A stretch of DNA of 64,000 nt, taken from Peptostreptococcus russellii (lineage in GTDB: Bacteria > Bacillota > Clostridia > Peptostreptococcales > Peptostreptococcaceae). The translations under genes and the position numbers were made by a program. The notes beneath the pieces were generated by a model. That model worked only from the letters and a program-made list of their open reading frames with translations, was not told where the DNA came from and made no database searches. Shown here piece after piece: positions 10,798-18,997 of the stretch (positions are counted from its first letter, which is position 1; the number at the start of each line of letters is the position of its first letter). Where the stretch lies: positions 62,001 to 126,000 of the forward strand of contig NZ_FODF01000004.1 in the NCBI RefSeq assembly GCF_900110295.1, written 5' to 3'.

Positions 10798-11985
10798 CTA
10801 TTTATAATATTTTTCCATCATTTTCTCGAATACCTTCAATGCTTTTCTACATTTTTCTGTTTCTACACAGTATGAAAGTCTCATATGAGCCTTAGATCCA
10901 AATCCAGTTCCAGGTACAACTATCATATCATATTCTTTAGCTCTTTCAGAGAATTTTTCTGAATCTCCATCTGGTGATTCTATAAATAAATAAAATGCTC
11001 CTGCTGGCTTAGCAAGTTTATATCCTAGTTCTGTAAGTCCATTATAAAGAATATCTCTATTTTCTTTATAAACTGTTAAGTCCGGTTCAACATCTATACA
11101 CTTTTCTATTACTCTTTGGAATAGAGTCGGTGCACATACATATCCAAGAGCTCTCGCAGCTCCTGAGCAAGCCGCCATTAACATCTTATCATCTACACAA
11201 TCAGGAATAAGTATATAACCTATACGCTCTCCTGGTAGTGATAGAGATTTTGACCATGAATAGCAAACTACTGTGTTCTTATAATATTCTGGGATAAATG
11301 GCACTTCAAGCCCATCTACTAAAACTAACTCTCTGTAAGGTTCATCTGTCACTAGATAAATCGTTTTCCCAAATTCTTCAGATTTTTCTTCAAGCAACTT
11401 AGCTAAAGCTTCTATTTCTTCTTTAGAATAGACTACACCTGATGGATTGTTTGGTGAATTTACTATTACAGCTTTTGTATTTTTTGTAATTGAATCTCTC
11501 AATGCATCAATATTTAGTTGCATATCGTCTTTACAATCTACAAGCACTTGCTTTCCACCTTGTGCTTTAATAAATACAGAATATTCAGGGAAAAATGGTG
11601 CTAAAACTACTATTTCATCATCTTCTGAAGCAATCAAGGCTCTAAAAACAATATTTAATGATGCAGCTGCTCCACAAGTTAGCAGTATGTTATTTTTGGA
11701 ATAGTCAGTTCCAAATCTTCTGTTTAAATTGTCTGCGATAGCCTCTCTTGTTCCATCATGTCCCATTCCTGAACTATAACTATGATACATTATTGGAGAA
11801 TTGTCTTTTATAATTTCAATTATAGCATCCTGAACCTCTTTAGGTGCAGGAACACTCGGATTTCCTAAACTAAAATCAAGCACATTTTCTTCTCCGACTT
11901 CCTTAGCTCTCATAGCTGCAAAAGCTGCAAGTTCCCTAATAATAGATTTTTCAGTTCCTAATTTTGTCATTTCTTGAGATATCAT
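10798..11985 (-). CDS. PLP-dependent class I/II aminotransferase
   Basis: A 395-residue fold-type I aminotransferase of the aspartate aminotransferase superfamily. It moves amino groups between an amino acid and a 2-oxo acid in the cytoplasm. The family blocks are present: the N-terminal LDFSLGNPSVPAP, the NSPNNPSG motif, the Tyr/Asp PLP contacts in VTDEPYREL, the Schiff-base lysine in YSWSKSLSLPGERIGY, and a C-terminal RLSYC block with the Arg that contacts the carboxylate. The exact substrate is not evident. The start ATG at 11983-11985 has GGGGGT eight bases upstream. brnQ lies upstream on the same strand, so amino-acid use is consistent. Confidence 0.88.
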   Translation of the reverse strand: MISQEMTKLGTEKSIIRELAAFAAMRAKEVGEENVLDFSLGNPSVPAPKEVQDAIIEIIKDNSPIMYHSYSSGMGHDGTREAIADNLNRRFGTDYSKNNILLTCGAAASLNIVFRALIASEDDEIVVLAPFFPEYSVFIKAQGGKQVLVDCKDDMQLNIDALRDSITKNTKAVIVNSPNNPSGVVYSKEEIEALAKLLEEKSEEFGKTIYLVTDEPYRELVLVDGLEVPFIPEYYKNTVVCYSWSKSLSLPGERIGYILIPDCVDDKMLMAACSGAARALGYVCAPTLFQRVIEKCIDVEPDLTVYKENRDILYNGLTELGYKLAKPAGAFYLFIESPDGDSEKFSERAKEYDMIVVPGTGFGSKAHMRLSYCVETEKCRKALKVFEKMMEKYYK

Positions 11986-12017
11986 AAAATTTACCCCCTA
12001 AACAAATATATGTAGTT

Positions 12018-12073
12018 ATACCGCTAATTTAATAAATATAAACTAACTGTATATATTTATATATTAGCGGTAT
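12018..12073 (-). terminator. Inverted repeat between brnQ and the aminotransferase
   Basis: ATACCGCTAAT (12018-12028) and ATTAGCGGTAT (12063-12073) form an 11-bp perfect stem around a 34-base AT-rich loop. It lies just beyond the brnQ stop and upstream of the aminotransferase start. It lacks a clean T run, so it may be a terminator, an mRNA-stability element or a leader structure. Confidence 0.45.
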
Positions 12074-12118
12074 TTACTACTAAATTCAATAACTTTTTTC
12101 TATAGTTTTAACTAAATT

Positions 12119-13441
12119 TTATACAGGATCGTTGATAGTTTTTCCAACCTTTCCTAGCATACTTATTAGTGTAAATATTACTGAGCATACAATCGCAGGT
12201 AATACCCATTCAAAGCCAAAGTTCGCTAGTGGGAAGCCTGCTATCACATTAGCTGCAGACTCTAATAGATGTCCACCTCTCATTGCAGATGCTAGATTTA
12301 TACTTTCAATGACAGATACAGCAAATGCACCTATAACTGCACCAGTATATGTCCAATTGTATTTGATTTTCTTATCAAAGATTGACATAAGTATAAGAAC
12401 TATCATAACTGGATATATTGCAGATAAAATAGGAACTGCTACATCTATTAATCCATCAACACCTAAGAATGATAATGCAAATGAAACTAGCACGGATATT
12501 GTTACTACTGTTCTGTACTTAATCTTTCCATCAGTAATTGTCTCAAAATAATTACCACAAGTAGATGTGAGTCCTGTAGATGTTGTTAAACATGCAAGTG
12601 CAACTGCAACTCCCATAAATACCTTACCTACATTACCTAACATAAGTTCAACCATTCCTATCAAAAGAGCTGTTCTTTCAGTATCTGCATCAAAGTGAGC
12701 GCCAACTGTAGCCCCTGCATAAGTCAAACTTCCATATACTAGAGCAAGCAATAGAAATGCAACTAAGCCTACTCTTACACTTGCTTTAAACTGAATTTCT
12801 TTATCGGTATATCCACGTCTAATTAAATCTGTAATTACTATTCCAGCCATTAATGGAGAACCCAAGGCGTCCATTGTCTGATATCCCTCTTTAAATCCTA
12901 ATGTAAATAACTTTGGAGTTGAAGTTTGAACTAGAGGATCTGGAGGATTTACTATTGACACTACTACTATAAGTGCAAGTATTACAAGAAGACAAGGAGT
13001 TAGGTATCTTCCTATAATGTCTATTACTTTAGTAGGATTCAAAGTAATATAGTAAGTTATTATAAAGAATACTAAACATGTAATCCAACTTGGTACAGAA
13101 GGAAACAGAGGTCTAATAAATATTTCATGTGTTGTTGCGCCTGTTCTAGGTACTGCGAAGAATGGTCCTATTGTAAGTATCGCTACTGTACCTACCAATT
13201 TTGCAAATTTAGGTCCTACTCTCTTTCCTAAGTCATCTGCTCTTCCACCGAGTTTGGCTGTAACTATTACACCAAGTATCGGTAGCACTGGATCTGATAG
13301 TAAAAATGCAAACATAGCTATATACCATCTATTCCCCGACAAAATACCAAGATATGGAGGGAAAATCAAGTTTCCAGCGCCAAAGAAAATAGCAAACAAT
13401 GCGAATCCGCATATAATAATGTCTTTTCTCTTAATTTCCAT
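12119..13441 (-). CDS. brnQ: Branched-chain amino acid carrier, LIVCS family
   Basis: BrnQ imports leucine, isoleucine and valine across the cytoplasmic membrane, driven by Na+ or H+. The 440-residue product starts with the diagnostic FALFAIFFGAGNLIFPPYLG segment. About twelve hydrophobic helices follow, and the GRYLTPCLLVILALIVV and YQTMDALGSPLMAGIVI regions are typical. The ATG has AGGTG eight bases upstream. The leader carries two inverted repeats. It lies next to an aminotransferase and may feed it branched-chain substrates; amino-acid fermentation fits this type of anaerobe. Confidence 0.93.
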   Translation of the reverse strand: MEIKRKDIIICGFALFAIFFGAGNLIFPPYLGILSGNRWYIAMFAFLLSDPVLPILGVIVTAKLGGRADDLGKRVGPKFAKLVGTVAILTIGPFFAVPRTGATTHEIFIRPLFPSVPSWITCLVFFIITYYITLNPTKVIDIIGRYLTPCLLVILALIVVVSIVNPPDPLVQTSTPKLFTLGFKEGYQTMDALGSPLMAGIVITDLIRRGYTDKEIQFKASVRVGLVAFLLLALVYGSLTYAGATVGAHFDADTERTALLIGMVELMLGNVGKVFMGVAVALACLTTSTGLTSTCGNYFETITDGKIKYRTVVTISVLVSFALSFLGVDGLIDVAVPILSAIYPVMIVLILMSIFDKKIKYNWTYTGAVIGAFAVSVIESINLASAMRGGHLLESAANVIAGFPLANFGFEWVLPAIVCSVIFTLISMLGKVGKTINDPV

Positions 13442-13472
13442 AATTTTTCACCTTTTTCTAAAAAATAAATTT

Positions 13473-13610
13473 CAACAATTCTACCAGCAAAGTAGATTGT
13501 TTCTGTGAGAAGGTTAGTAAAACTCAGTTAAAATAATCTTTCTCTTTTTAACACTATTTCAAAATAGCTATAAAATAATTCCATGTAAAGCCAAAGCAAA
13601 ATAAGAGAAA
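13473..13610 (-). promoter_or_regulatory. Structured leader upstream of brnQ
   Basis: Two inverted repeats precede brnQ: AACAATCTAC/GTAGAATTGTT close to the start (13473-13502) and CTTTCTCTT/AAGAGAAAG flanking about 50 bases (13540-13610). No T-box GGUGG-type core or known riboswitch core is present. The role is unknown; an attenuator or an RNA-stability element is possible. Confidence 0.3.
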
Positions 13611-13619
13611 GTTATCTTT

Positions 13620-14380
13620 ACTGCTTGAGTGTACTTTTTAATCACCTAATAAGTCGCCTCTTTAAATATTAAAATACAGAATATTCAGATAGAATTTACT
13701 CCATTTACCTATTCTTTCTGAAATATCCACAATAATACACAAATAAATCAGCAAGTATATTTTTCAACTATTATTTAATTTGAAAACATTTAACATTATT
13801 TAAAATAAATAAGTTTAAATTTATTTTTAAAATAATATATATAGTCTTTGGAAATCTTAAAGTTAGAAAAATAAATTATAAAAAATATTATTTTATTAAT
13901 AATTACCTAAATAGAACGACTTTTTAAAAGTAAATTTCTTGAAAATGACTTTTTTACTTTTGTTTTTTACTTCAGATATAGGAAATTTTTTATTTTTTAA
14001 ATCCACTGTATGAAATACTGCCTTTCTCGTTACCTTATTATACAATAAATTATCATAATTTTCTACAAAAAAACACCATTTTTTTAAAGTTTTCCGAATT
14101 TTACTAAATTTCTTTAAACACAATGTTTATTTTTTGTCTTATTATACAATTTATGTATAATTTTTTTAGCATATTTTTAACTTTTTTATTTCCCATATTT
14201 TTTCTTTTTTATATTAAATTATTAACCATTTTTTCTTTCTGTTTTCTTTAAATTTGTGTATAGACTTATATTCATAATTATATTTTTTGAAAAATATATA
14301 TTATTTTTTATAAAAGCATAAAAATTTATAAAAGCACAATAATACAACATTTTTATTGTTAATCTCTAAATTTATAAATA
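13620..14380. other. AT-rich intergenic stretch without a convincing gene
   Basis: The gap between brnQ and the aspartate decarboxylase gene is about 1.1 kb and extremely AT-rich with long A and T tracts. Apart from the brnQ leader and the decarboxylase terminator I see no supported gene, RNA or repeat. A 75-codon frame at 13896-14123 starts with TTG and has no ribosome site. Confidence 0.6.
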
Positions 14381-14384
14381 TTAT

Positions 14385-14450
14385 AAAAAAGGTGTTAACA
14401 ACAAGTTTATTCACACATATAAAATATGAATTCTTACTATTAACACCTCT
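14385..14450 (-). terminator. Terminator downstream of aspartate 4-decarboxylase
   Basis: On the minus strand AGAGGTGTTAA pairs with TTAACACCTTTTTT across a 41-base loop; the stem is 14391-14398 with 14440-14447, followed by six T residues. It lies about 155 bases past the aspD stop. Confidence 0.65.
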
Positions 14451-14604
14451 TTAAGTTGTATTCTAATTATTCTATTTTTAAATTTGCTTCTTATTAATGG
14501 ACTTCTAATTTAAATTTCTTTTATACTTGTTTAAGTGGAATTTTATATAGGTATAAGTACAAAAGATAAGTTTGCTTAGAAGTTGCTAAATATTTTAATT
14601 TTTA

Positions 14605-16188
14605 CTATCTATTCATGTATTCTTTATGATAGCCTTCTAATATATTTAGTATTCTTTCTGCTAATTCCTTATAATCTTTGTCAGGTAGGTTTGCCTGAGA
14701 TACTCTAACAGTTCCCTTTTCTGCAGAGAATCCTACTCCACCCATTAACACAGCTCCATTTTCAGAAGATAACCTAGTTAGAAAATCTATTTCTTCAAAA
14801 TTATTTCTCATCCATTCTGAAAATTCCTTATCGTAAACTCTCTCTGCTATATCATATATATTTATAAGACTGTAATACTTAGCATTATAAGAATAATTGT
14901 TTTCTTCTAATCCTAAAGTTGACATCAAGTCATGATATCTTGATGAAACTATTTCTTTTGATTTCTTTATATATTTATCATCATTTTTAACTACTAGATG
15001 AGTCAGAGACATAAGAGCCATAAATATTTGCTGTGGTGTAGATAGACCACTTGTGTGATATAAACCTATATTTCTACTATCTGCACACATTCTATCTATA
15101 AATGGCATTTTTTCTGGATCTGTACTTACAATTGAATAATCATAAATAAGGTCATTTTTCTTCTGTTCAGGAAGCTCCTTTATAAGTCTGTCGCATACGT
15201 TTTCCTTATGCATTGCTATAAGACCAGTTCTCCAACCTGTAACTCCATACAATTTTGAATAAGAGTATACAAGTATAGTATTATGAGGAGCTATACTGTA
15301 AATAGTTCTAAAACCATCTACAAAAGTACCATAAACATCATCTGTTACTATTATTAAATCTTTTCTTTTTTCTAGTATTTCTGCAAGTCTATCTAAAATT
15401 TCATCTGATATTGCCTGTGAGGCTGGATTTGATGGATTAACAATAAAAAATGCCTTTATTTCTGGATCTAGCAATTTATCTATTTGTTCTGGCTCCATAT
15501 GCCAATTATTTTCTTCTTTTGATCTAAGATTTATTTCAACCATACTAAATCCTGTAAGACGAGGTATCTGAATATATGGTGTAAATATCGGTGTATTCAT
15601 TGCTATTTTATCACCCTTATTTACAAGTCCATTATGCTTTAACGAATTTAATATATCGCACATTGCAGCAGTTCCACCTTCTACTGGAAAAACTACTGTT
15701 TCATTCTTTAAATCTACGCCATTATATAAAATTGACTCTAAATAATCATTTAATATAATCTCTATGTTCTTTAAACATCTACTTGGAACTGGATAATTGT
15801 TTCCGATAACTCCGTCAGTTATTTCCTTTATCAGTTCATCTTTTTCAAGACCAAGTTCATCTATACAATAAGCAACTGCCTTTCTTAAAAAGTCATCTAC
15901 TTCATCATCATTTTTCATATATTGGCAGAATCTATCGTATATACCATCTTTTTCTGTATAACCTGCCATATTTTCAAAATCTATTGTTCTTTTACTTTCA
16001 TCAACACCCCATTGAATCAATCTAGCAAAAGCTAAACGTGCCTGAGTATTTATCCAGTTTGGATTACCTCTACCTGCGTTGAGTATTGTATTATTTTTAT
16101 CGTTGTTCTTTGCTATTTTAAGCATATTGCTACTTACTTCAAAAGCTCCCAGTTTTTCAAGTTTTTTCTCATATCCTATATCTTTCAT
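14605..16188 (-). CDS. aspD: Bifunctional aspartate aminotransferase/aspartate 4-decarboxylase
   Basis: A 527-residue PLP enzyme that converts aspartate to alanine plus CO2, with side aminotransferase activity. The length is far above ordinary aminotransferases and matches aspartate 4-decarboxylase. Recognisable blocks are LNAGRGNPNW near the N-terminus, VFPVEGGTAAM, the NPSNPASQA motif, VTDDVYG, and the PLP lysine in YSYSKLYGVTGWRTG. The ATG at 16186-16188 directly follows AGGAGGCTTT; an upstream in-frame ATG twelve codons earlier lacks a ribosome site. In many bacteria AspD pairs with the antiporter AspT to form a proton-motive cycle. No aspT gene is adjacent here. Confidence 0.92.
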   Translation of the reverse strand: MKDIGYEKKLEKLGAFEVSSNMLKIAKNNDKNNTILNAGRGNPNWINTQARLAFARLIQWGVDESKRTIDFENMAGYTEKDGIYDRFCQYMKNDDEVDDFLRKAVAYCIDELGLEKDELIKEITDGVIGNNYPVPSRCLKNIEIILNDYLESILYNGVDLKNETVVFPVEGGTAAMCDILNSLKHNGLVNKGDKIAMNTPIFTPYIQIPRLTGFSMVEINLRSKEENNWHMEPEQIDKLLDPEIKAFFIVNPSNPASQAISDEILDRLAEILEKRKDLIIVTDDVYGTFVDGFRTIYSIAPHNTILVYSYSKLYGVTGWRTGLIAMHKENVCDRLIKELPEQKKNDLIYDYSIVSTDPEKMPFIDRMCADSRNIGLYHTSGLSTPQQIFMALMSLTHLVVKNDDKYIKKSKEIVSSRYHDLMSTLGLEENNYSYNAKYYSLINIYDIAERVYDKEFSEWMRNNFEEIDFLTRLSSENGAVLMGGVGFSAEKGTVRVSQANLPDKDYKELAERILNILEGYHKEYMNR

Positions 16189-16377
16189 AAAAAGCCTCCT
16201 TATTTGTTGATAAAAACATAACAAAAATATCTATAATTTTGGAAAATATCTCCATAATTAATAGAATTTATTAAAATAAAATTTTAATTCTTGTACAACT
16301 CAATTCTAACATATAAGTTGAAATAAGTCTTTTTTTATATGAATTTAGATAAATTCTTGTTTATACATAGCATTATT

Positions 16378-16411
16378 AGGAAAGCGTTTTAATTAATTAA
16401 TCGGTTTTCCT
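16378..16411. promoter_or_regulatory. Possible CcpA cre-like site and inverted repeat upstream of aspD
   Basis: The 14-mer GGAAAGCGTTTTAA (16379-16392) matches the catabolite-responsive element consensus at about 12 of 14 positions. It is embedded in an inverted repeat AGGAAA...TTTCCT, roughly 200 bases upstream of the aspD start. The match is by eye only. The rest of the gap to the XRE gene (about 16412-16540) holds nothing I recognise. Confidence 0.3.
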
Positions 16412-16542
16412 TTATATCTCTTTTTCACTTCAAAATAATAATTATATCACCGGTAAAAAAGCATAAAAGTAAGCTGTATTAAACTATTTCTATTGTTTTT
16501 TTGATTTTTATTAAGATTTTTATTTTTTTAACCATAAAAGAA

Positions 16543-16568
16543 GCTCCCTATCCAACTAGATAGAGAGC
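16543..16568 (-). terminator. Terminator of the XRE-regulator gene
   Basis: GCTCTCTATC and GATAGGGAGC form a 10-bp stem with one mismatch around a six-base loop. On the minus strand it is followed by TTCTTTTAT. It lies about 85 bases past the stop of the XRE gene. Confidence 0.7.
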
Positions 16569-16651
16569 ATATTTTATTTTGCTCACACTTAATGCTATGT
16601 CTTATAAAACACAAAAGCAGTAGTTAGTATTTCTTATTAAAATTCTCTTTT

Positions 16652-17239
16652 TTATAGCTTTATAGCTTTTGACAGTCCTTTTTCAAGACTATAAATATAT
16701 AGCTTTCCTCCCCTACTCTGTGGAAATCTAATTTCTGGAGCCTGTTCAGGATACATTCTGTAGAAAAAGACTCTATCGTTTTTCACATATGCAAAAAATA
16801 ATATATAATTATTCTTTTCCATAGGGTGATTTATCTTAAAATAATAATCCAAATCCATTTTCTCTACAGTATACTCATTTTCCTCTATATCCCATTGACT
16901 TTTAGCTGCTTCTAGTTTTTTACCACAACAATAGATCGTAGAACTACCTGTACTTATAAGAGCATTTGAACACTTGGGACATACATAAAATTTAACTCTA
17001 TTAATATTTCCTATATCCGGTCTGTTTGGTGTTATTTCACCCTCCATAATTTGAACAATATCTACTCCTAAAATTTGTGACAAATCAGCCCAAAGTGAAG
17101 CGTCTGGAAATCCTAAGCCACACTCCCATTTCGAAACTGTCTTATTACTTATACCAAGAGCATCTGCTAGATTCTGCTGTGTAAATTTATTTTCTTTTCT
17201 CAATTGTGCTATTAACTTCCCTGTTTTTGAACAATCCAT
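16652..17239 (-). CDS. XRE-family regulator with desulfoferrodoxin-like C-terminal part
   Basis: A 195-residue protein. Residues 5-62 are a Cro/C1 helix-turn-helix (TQQNLADALGISNKTVSKWE), so it binds DNA. Residues 85-110 carry C87-x2-C90 and C104-C105-G, the spacing of a desulforedoxin iron site or zinc ribbon. Residues 132-190 hold INHPMEKNNYILFFAYV followed by a beta-rich tail, which resembles the superoxide reductase domain of desulfoferrodoxin. Of the usual iron ligands only the HPM histidine (138) is recognisable: the HYI histidine is Asn144 and the C-terminal Cys-x2-His is absent. I infer a redox or metal sensor, not an enzyme. Its promoter is flanked by TTAAGTAT/ATACTTAA half-sites, which fits autoregulation. 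Confidence 0.75.
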   Translation of the reverse strand: MDCSKTGKLIAQLRKENKFTQQNLADALGISNKTVSKWECGLGFPDASLWADLSQILGVDIVQIMEGEITPNRPDIGNINRVKFYVCPKCSNALISTGSSTIYCCGKKLEAAKSQWDIEENEYTVEKMDLDYYFKINHPMEKNNYILFFAYVKNDRVFFYRMYPEQAPEIRFPQSRGGKLYIYSLEKGLSKAIKL

Positions 17240-17257
17240 TTTTTTCTCCTTCTCAAG

Positions 17258-17302
17258 TTAAGTATCTATATTGATTATAAAGCTATACTTAATCAGGAAC
17301 AA
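17258..17302 (-). promoter_or_regulatory. Promoter and putative operator of the XRE gene
   Basis: On the minus strand TTGTTC (17297-17302) is separated by 17 bases from TATAAT (17274-17279). The half-sites TTAAGTAT (17285-17292) and ATACTTAA (17258-17265) flank the -10 box as an inverted repeat, a natural position for an autorepressor. Confidence 0.6.
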
Positions 17303-17331
17303 TCCACGAAGGGTAGACTTTTACTTTTATT

Positions 17332-17832
17332 TTATTTATTCATCTTTATACTTTCTGCCATTTTGTATGTTTCACTATCAAAAATCACTAAATAAACTTC
17401 CATTTCATTTTCTTTCAAAAACTTTTCTATTTCTTCAATAGCAATCTTAATAGCCTCTTTTTTAGGATATCCATAAACACCTGCTGAAATTAGAGGAAAA
17501 GCCAAGCTTTTAATATTGTTTTCCTTTGCAAGATTTAAAGAATTTCTGTAACAACTTCTTAAAAGTTTTTCTTCACCAAAATTACCAGCTCTCCATATTG
17601 GACCTACTGTATGTATTACTTTTTTTGATGGAAGATTATAAGCATCGGTTATTTTTGCTTCTCCCGTTTCACAACCATTAAGAGTTCTACATTCTTCAAG
17701 AAGCTTTGGTCCAGCAGCTCTATGTATTGCACCGTCTACTCCACCTCCACCTAAAAGAGATGTATTTGCTGCATTAACAATTGCATCTACTTCGAGAAGT
17801 GTTATATCACCTTTTACTATTTTTAAAGACAT
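17332..17832 (-). CDS. Macrodomain protein, O-acetyl-ADP-ribose deacetylase-like
   Basis: A 166-residue single macrodomain of the MacroD/YmdB type. These proteins bind ADP-ribose and hydrolyse O-acetyl-ADP-ribose or remove mono-ADP-ribose from proteins. The signature [20 protein letters not shown], the AIHRAAG helix, VIHTVGP and the second loop [11 protein letters not shown] are all present, so the ligand-binding residues look intact. The start has GAAGGTG eight bases upstream. It lies 72 bases downstream of the DUF1653 gene, probably in a TetR-DUF1653-macro transcription unit. The natural substrate is unknown. Confidence 0.9.
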   Translation of the reverse strand: MSLKIVKGDITLLEVDAIVNAANTSLLGGGGVDGAIHRAAGPKLLEECRTLNGCETGEAKITDAYNLPSKKVIHTVGPIWRAGNFGEEKLLRSCYRNSLNLAKENNIKSLAFPLISAGVYGYPKKEAIKIAIEEIEKFLKENEMEVYLVIFDSETYKMAESIKMNK

Positions 17833-17904
17833 ATCTGCACCTTCTTTTTAATTATTTTAGATTTTTTAATAATATATAATGTTCATTTTTTATCACTTTT
17901 TAAA

Positions 17905-18150
17905 TTATTTACTATACCCATCCTGAAGTTCAAATCTCCACTTTTGTTTTTCACTAGGATACTTTTCTCTATCCACTTCACTTAAAAACATCTCATATGG
18001 TCTTATATATGTTTTCAATTCACCATATAATTGTTGATATACTACATACTTTTCTCCTGTTTCACTATGAACTGCAATATCTTTTACATAGTAAAGCTTT
18101 CCTTTAAAATGCCTATACAGCCCGCCTATCTTTAAACTTCTCTCTTCCAT
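17905..18150 (-). CDS. DUF1653 domain protein
   Basis: An 81-residue soluble protein that is almost entirely a DUF1653 domain: GGLYRHFKGKLYYVKDIA, the Tyr-rich VVYQQLYGELKTYIRPYEMF core and a tail ending KWRFEL. The function of the family is not established. It sits 33 bases downstream of a TetR gene and upstream of the macrodomain gene on the same strand, so cotranscription is likely. Confidence 0.85.
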   Translation of the reverse strand: MEERSLKIGGLYRHFKGKLYYVKDIAVHSETGEKYVVYQQLYGELKTYIRPYEMFLSEVDREKYPSEKQKWRFELQDGYSK

Positions 18151-18183
18151 ACAATACCCCTTTATTACTTTATATTTTATAGA

Positions 18184-18771
18184 CTAAAATTTACTTGAAC
18201 CTTCATTCATTTTAAGAGCTTCACTTCTTTTTAGCGATAATTCTATATTGCCGTCAAAAAGCTTTCCTATTCTTCCAACAATTTCTTCTGGATCTTCTTT
18301 CATTCCTGTAGCAATCCACCTCAAAACCATCTCTGTAAGTGCACACTGATAGAAAGATGATATTAATACTCTATCGTACTCATATGAATCTATATCTTTG
18401 CTTATTCTTCTAACATAGTTATTCATTATACTTCCTGCAACACTATAGATATAATCTACCAATTCTTCTCTTTGCATAGAGTTATATATGTGATATATTG
18501 CCTTTTTATTATCTACTGCAAAATCTGCTGCCATTATAAAGCTTTCTTCCCAAGAAAGCGTGTCATTATATTCATCTATTACCTTTTCTAACTCTATATG
18601 AAAAAGCTCAGATAATAATTCATAGATATCTGTATAATGATAATAAAATGTATTTCGATTTATATCACATCTTTCAGCAAGTTCTTTAACAGTTATCTTA
18701 TTCATAGGCTTTTCATTTAACATATAAATGAACTTTTCTCTTATTATTGCTTTTGTATATGGCTGAACCAA
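18184..18771 (-). CDS. TetR/AcrR family regulator
   Basis: A 195-residue TetR-type repressor. The N-terminal helix-turn-helix spans about residues 8-55, with KITVKELAERCDINRNTFYYHYTDIYEL matching the TetR recognition helix. The C-terminal helical domain resembles the dihydroxyacetone-kinase-activator DhaS class of TetR proteins, but the ligand is unknown. The start is a TTG (18769-18771) six bases after GGGAGTG. It leads a likely operon with DUF1653 and the macrodomain gene. No palindromic operator stands out. Confidence 0.85.
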   Translation of the reverse strand: MVQPYTKAIIREKFIYMLNEKPMNKITVKELAERCDINRNTFYYHYTDIYELLSELFHIELEKVIDEYNDTLSWEESFIMAADFAVDNKKAIYHIYNSMQREELVDYIYSVAGSIMNNYVRRISKDIDSYEYDRVLISSFYQCALTEMVLRWIATGMKEDPEEIVGRIGKLFDGNIELSLKRSEALKMNEGSSKF

Positions 18772-18878
18772 AAAATCACTCCCTAATAATATTTTATCTA
18801 CCTTTGTAAATAAAAAAGTATATTTTTAATTTCTACTAATACTAGATAGTCTATATTTTCAATTTCTTATTATTAATT

Positions 18879-18890
18879 ATTATAGCATAT
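18879..18890 (-). promoter_or_regulatory. Extended -10 promoter of the TetR gene
   Basis: On the minus strand TGCTATAAT gives an extended -10 box about 108 bases upstream of the TetR start. There is no good -35 hexamer at 17 bases, so support is modest. Confidence 0.35.
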
Positions 18891-18997
18891 AGGTCAATTA
18901 TTATTTATCTCTTACATACTAAAAAAATTAAGCCATATAAAAATACACTCTTCTTAAATTATATATATATTATATTTTCATTTATATTTTTTATTAT

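Noticed and set aside
12132-12551. 139-codon plus-strand frame opposite brnQ
   Set aside because: Antisense to a clear membrane transporter gene and without ribosome site; shadow of the hydrophobic codons.
13442-13900. T-box or amino-acid riboswitch upstream of brnQ
   Set aside because: The region has hairpins, but no T-box GGUGG-type core, no lysine riboswitch core and no clear terminator/antiterminator pair.
13896-14123. 75-codon minus-strand frame in the AT-rich gap
   Set aside because: TTG start without ribosome site, lysine- and phenylalanine-rich composition expected from A/T tracts, no family resemblance and no operon context.
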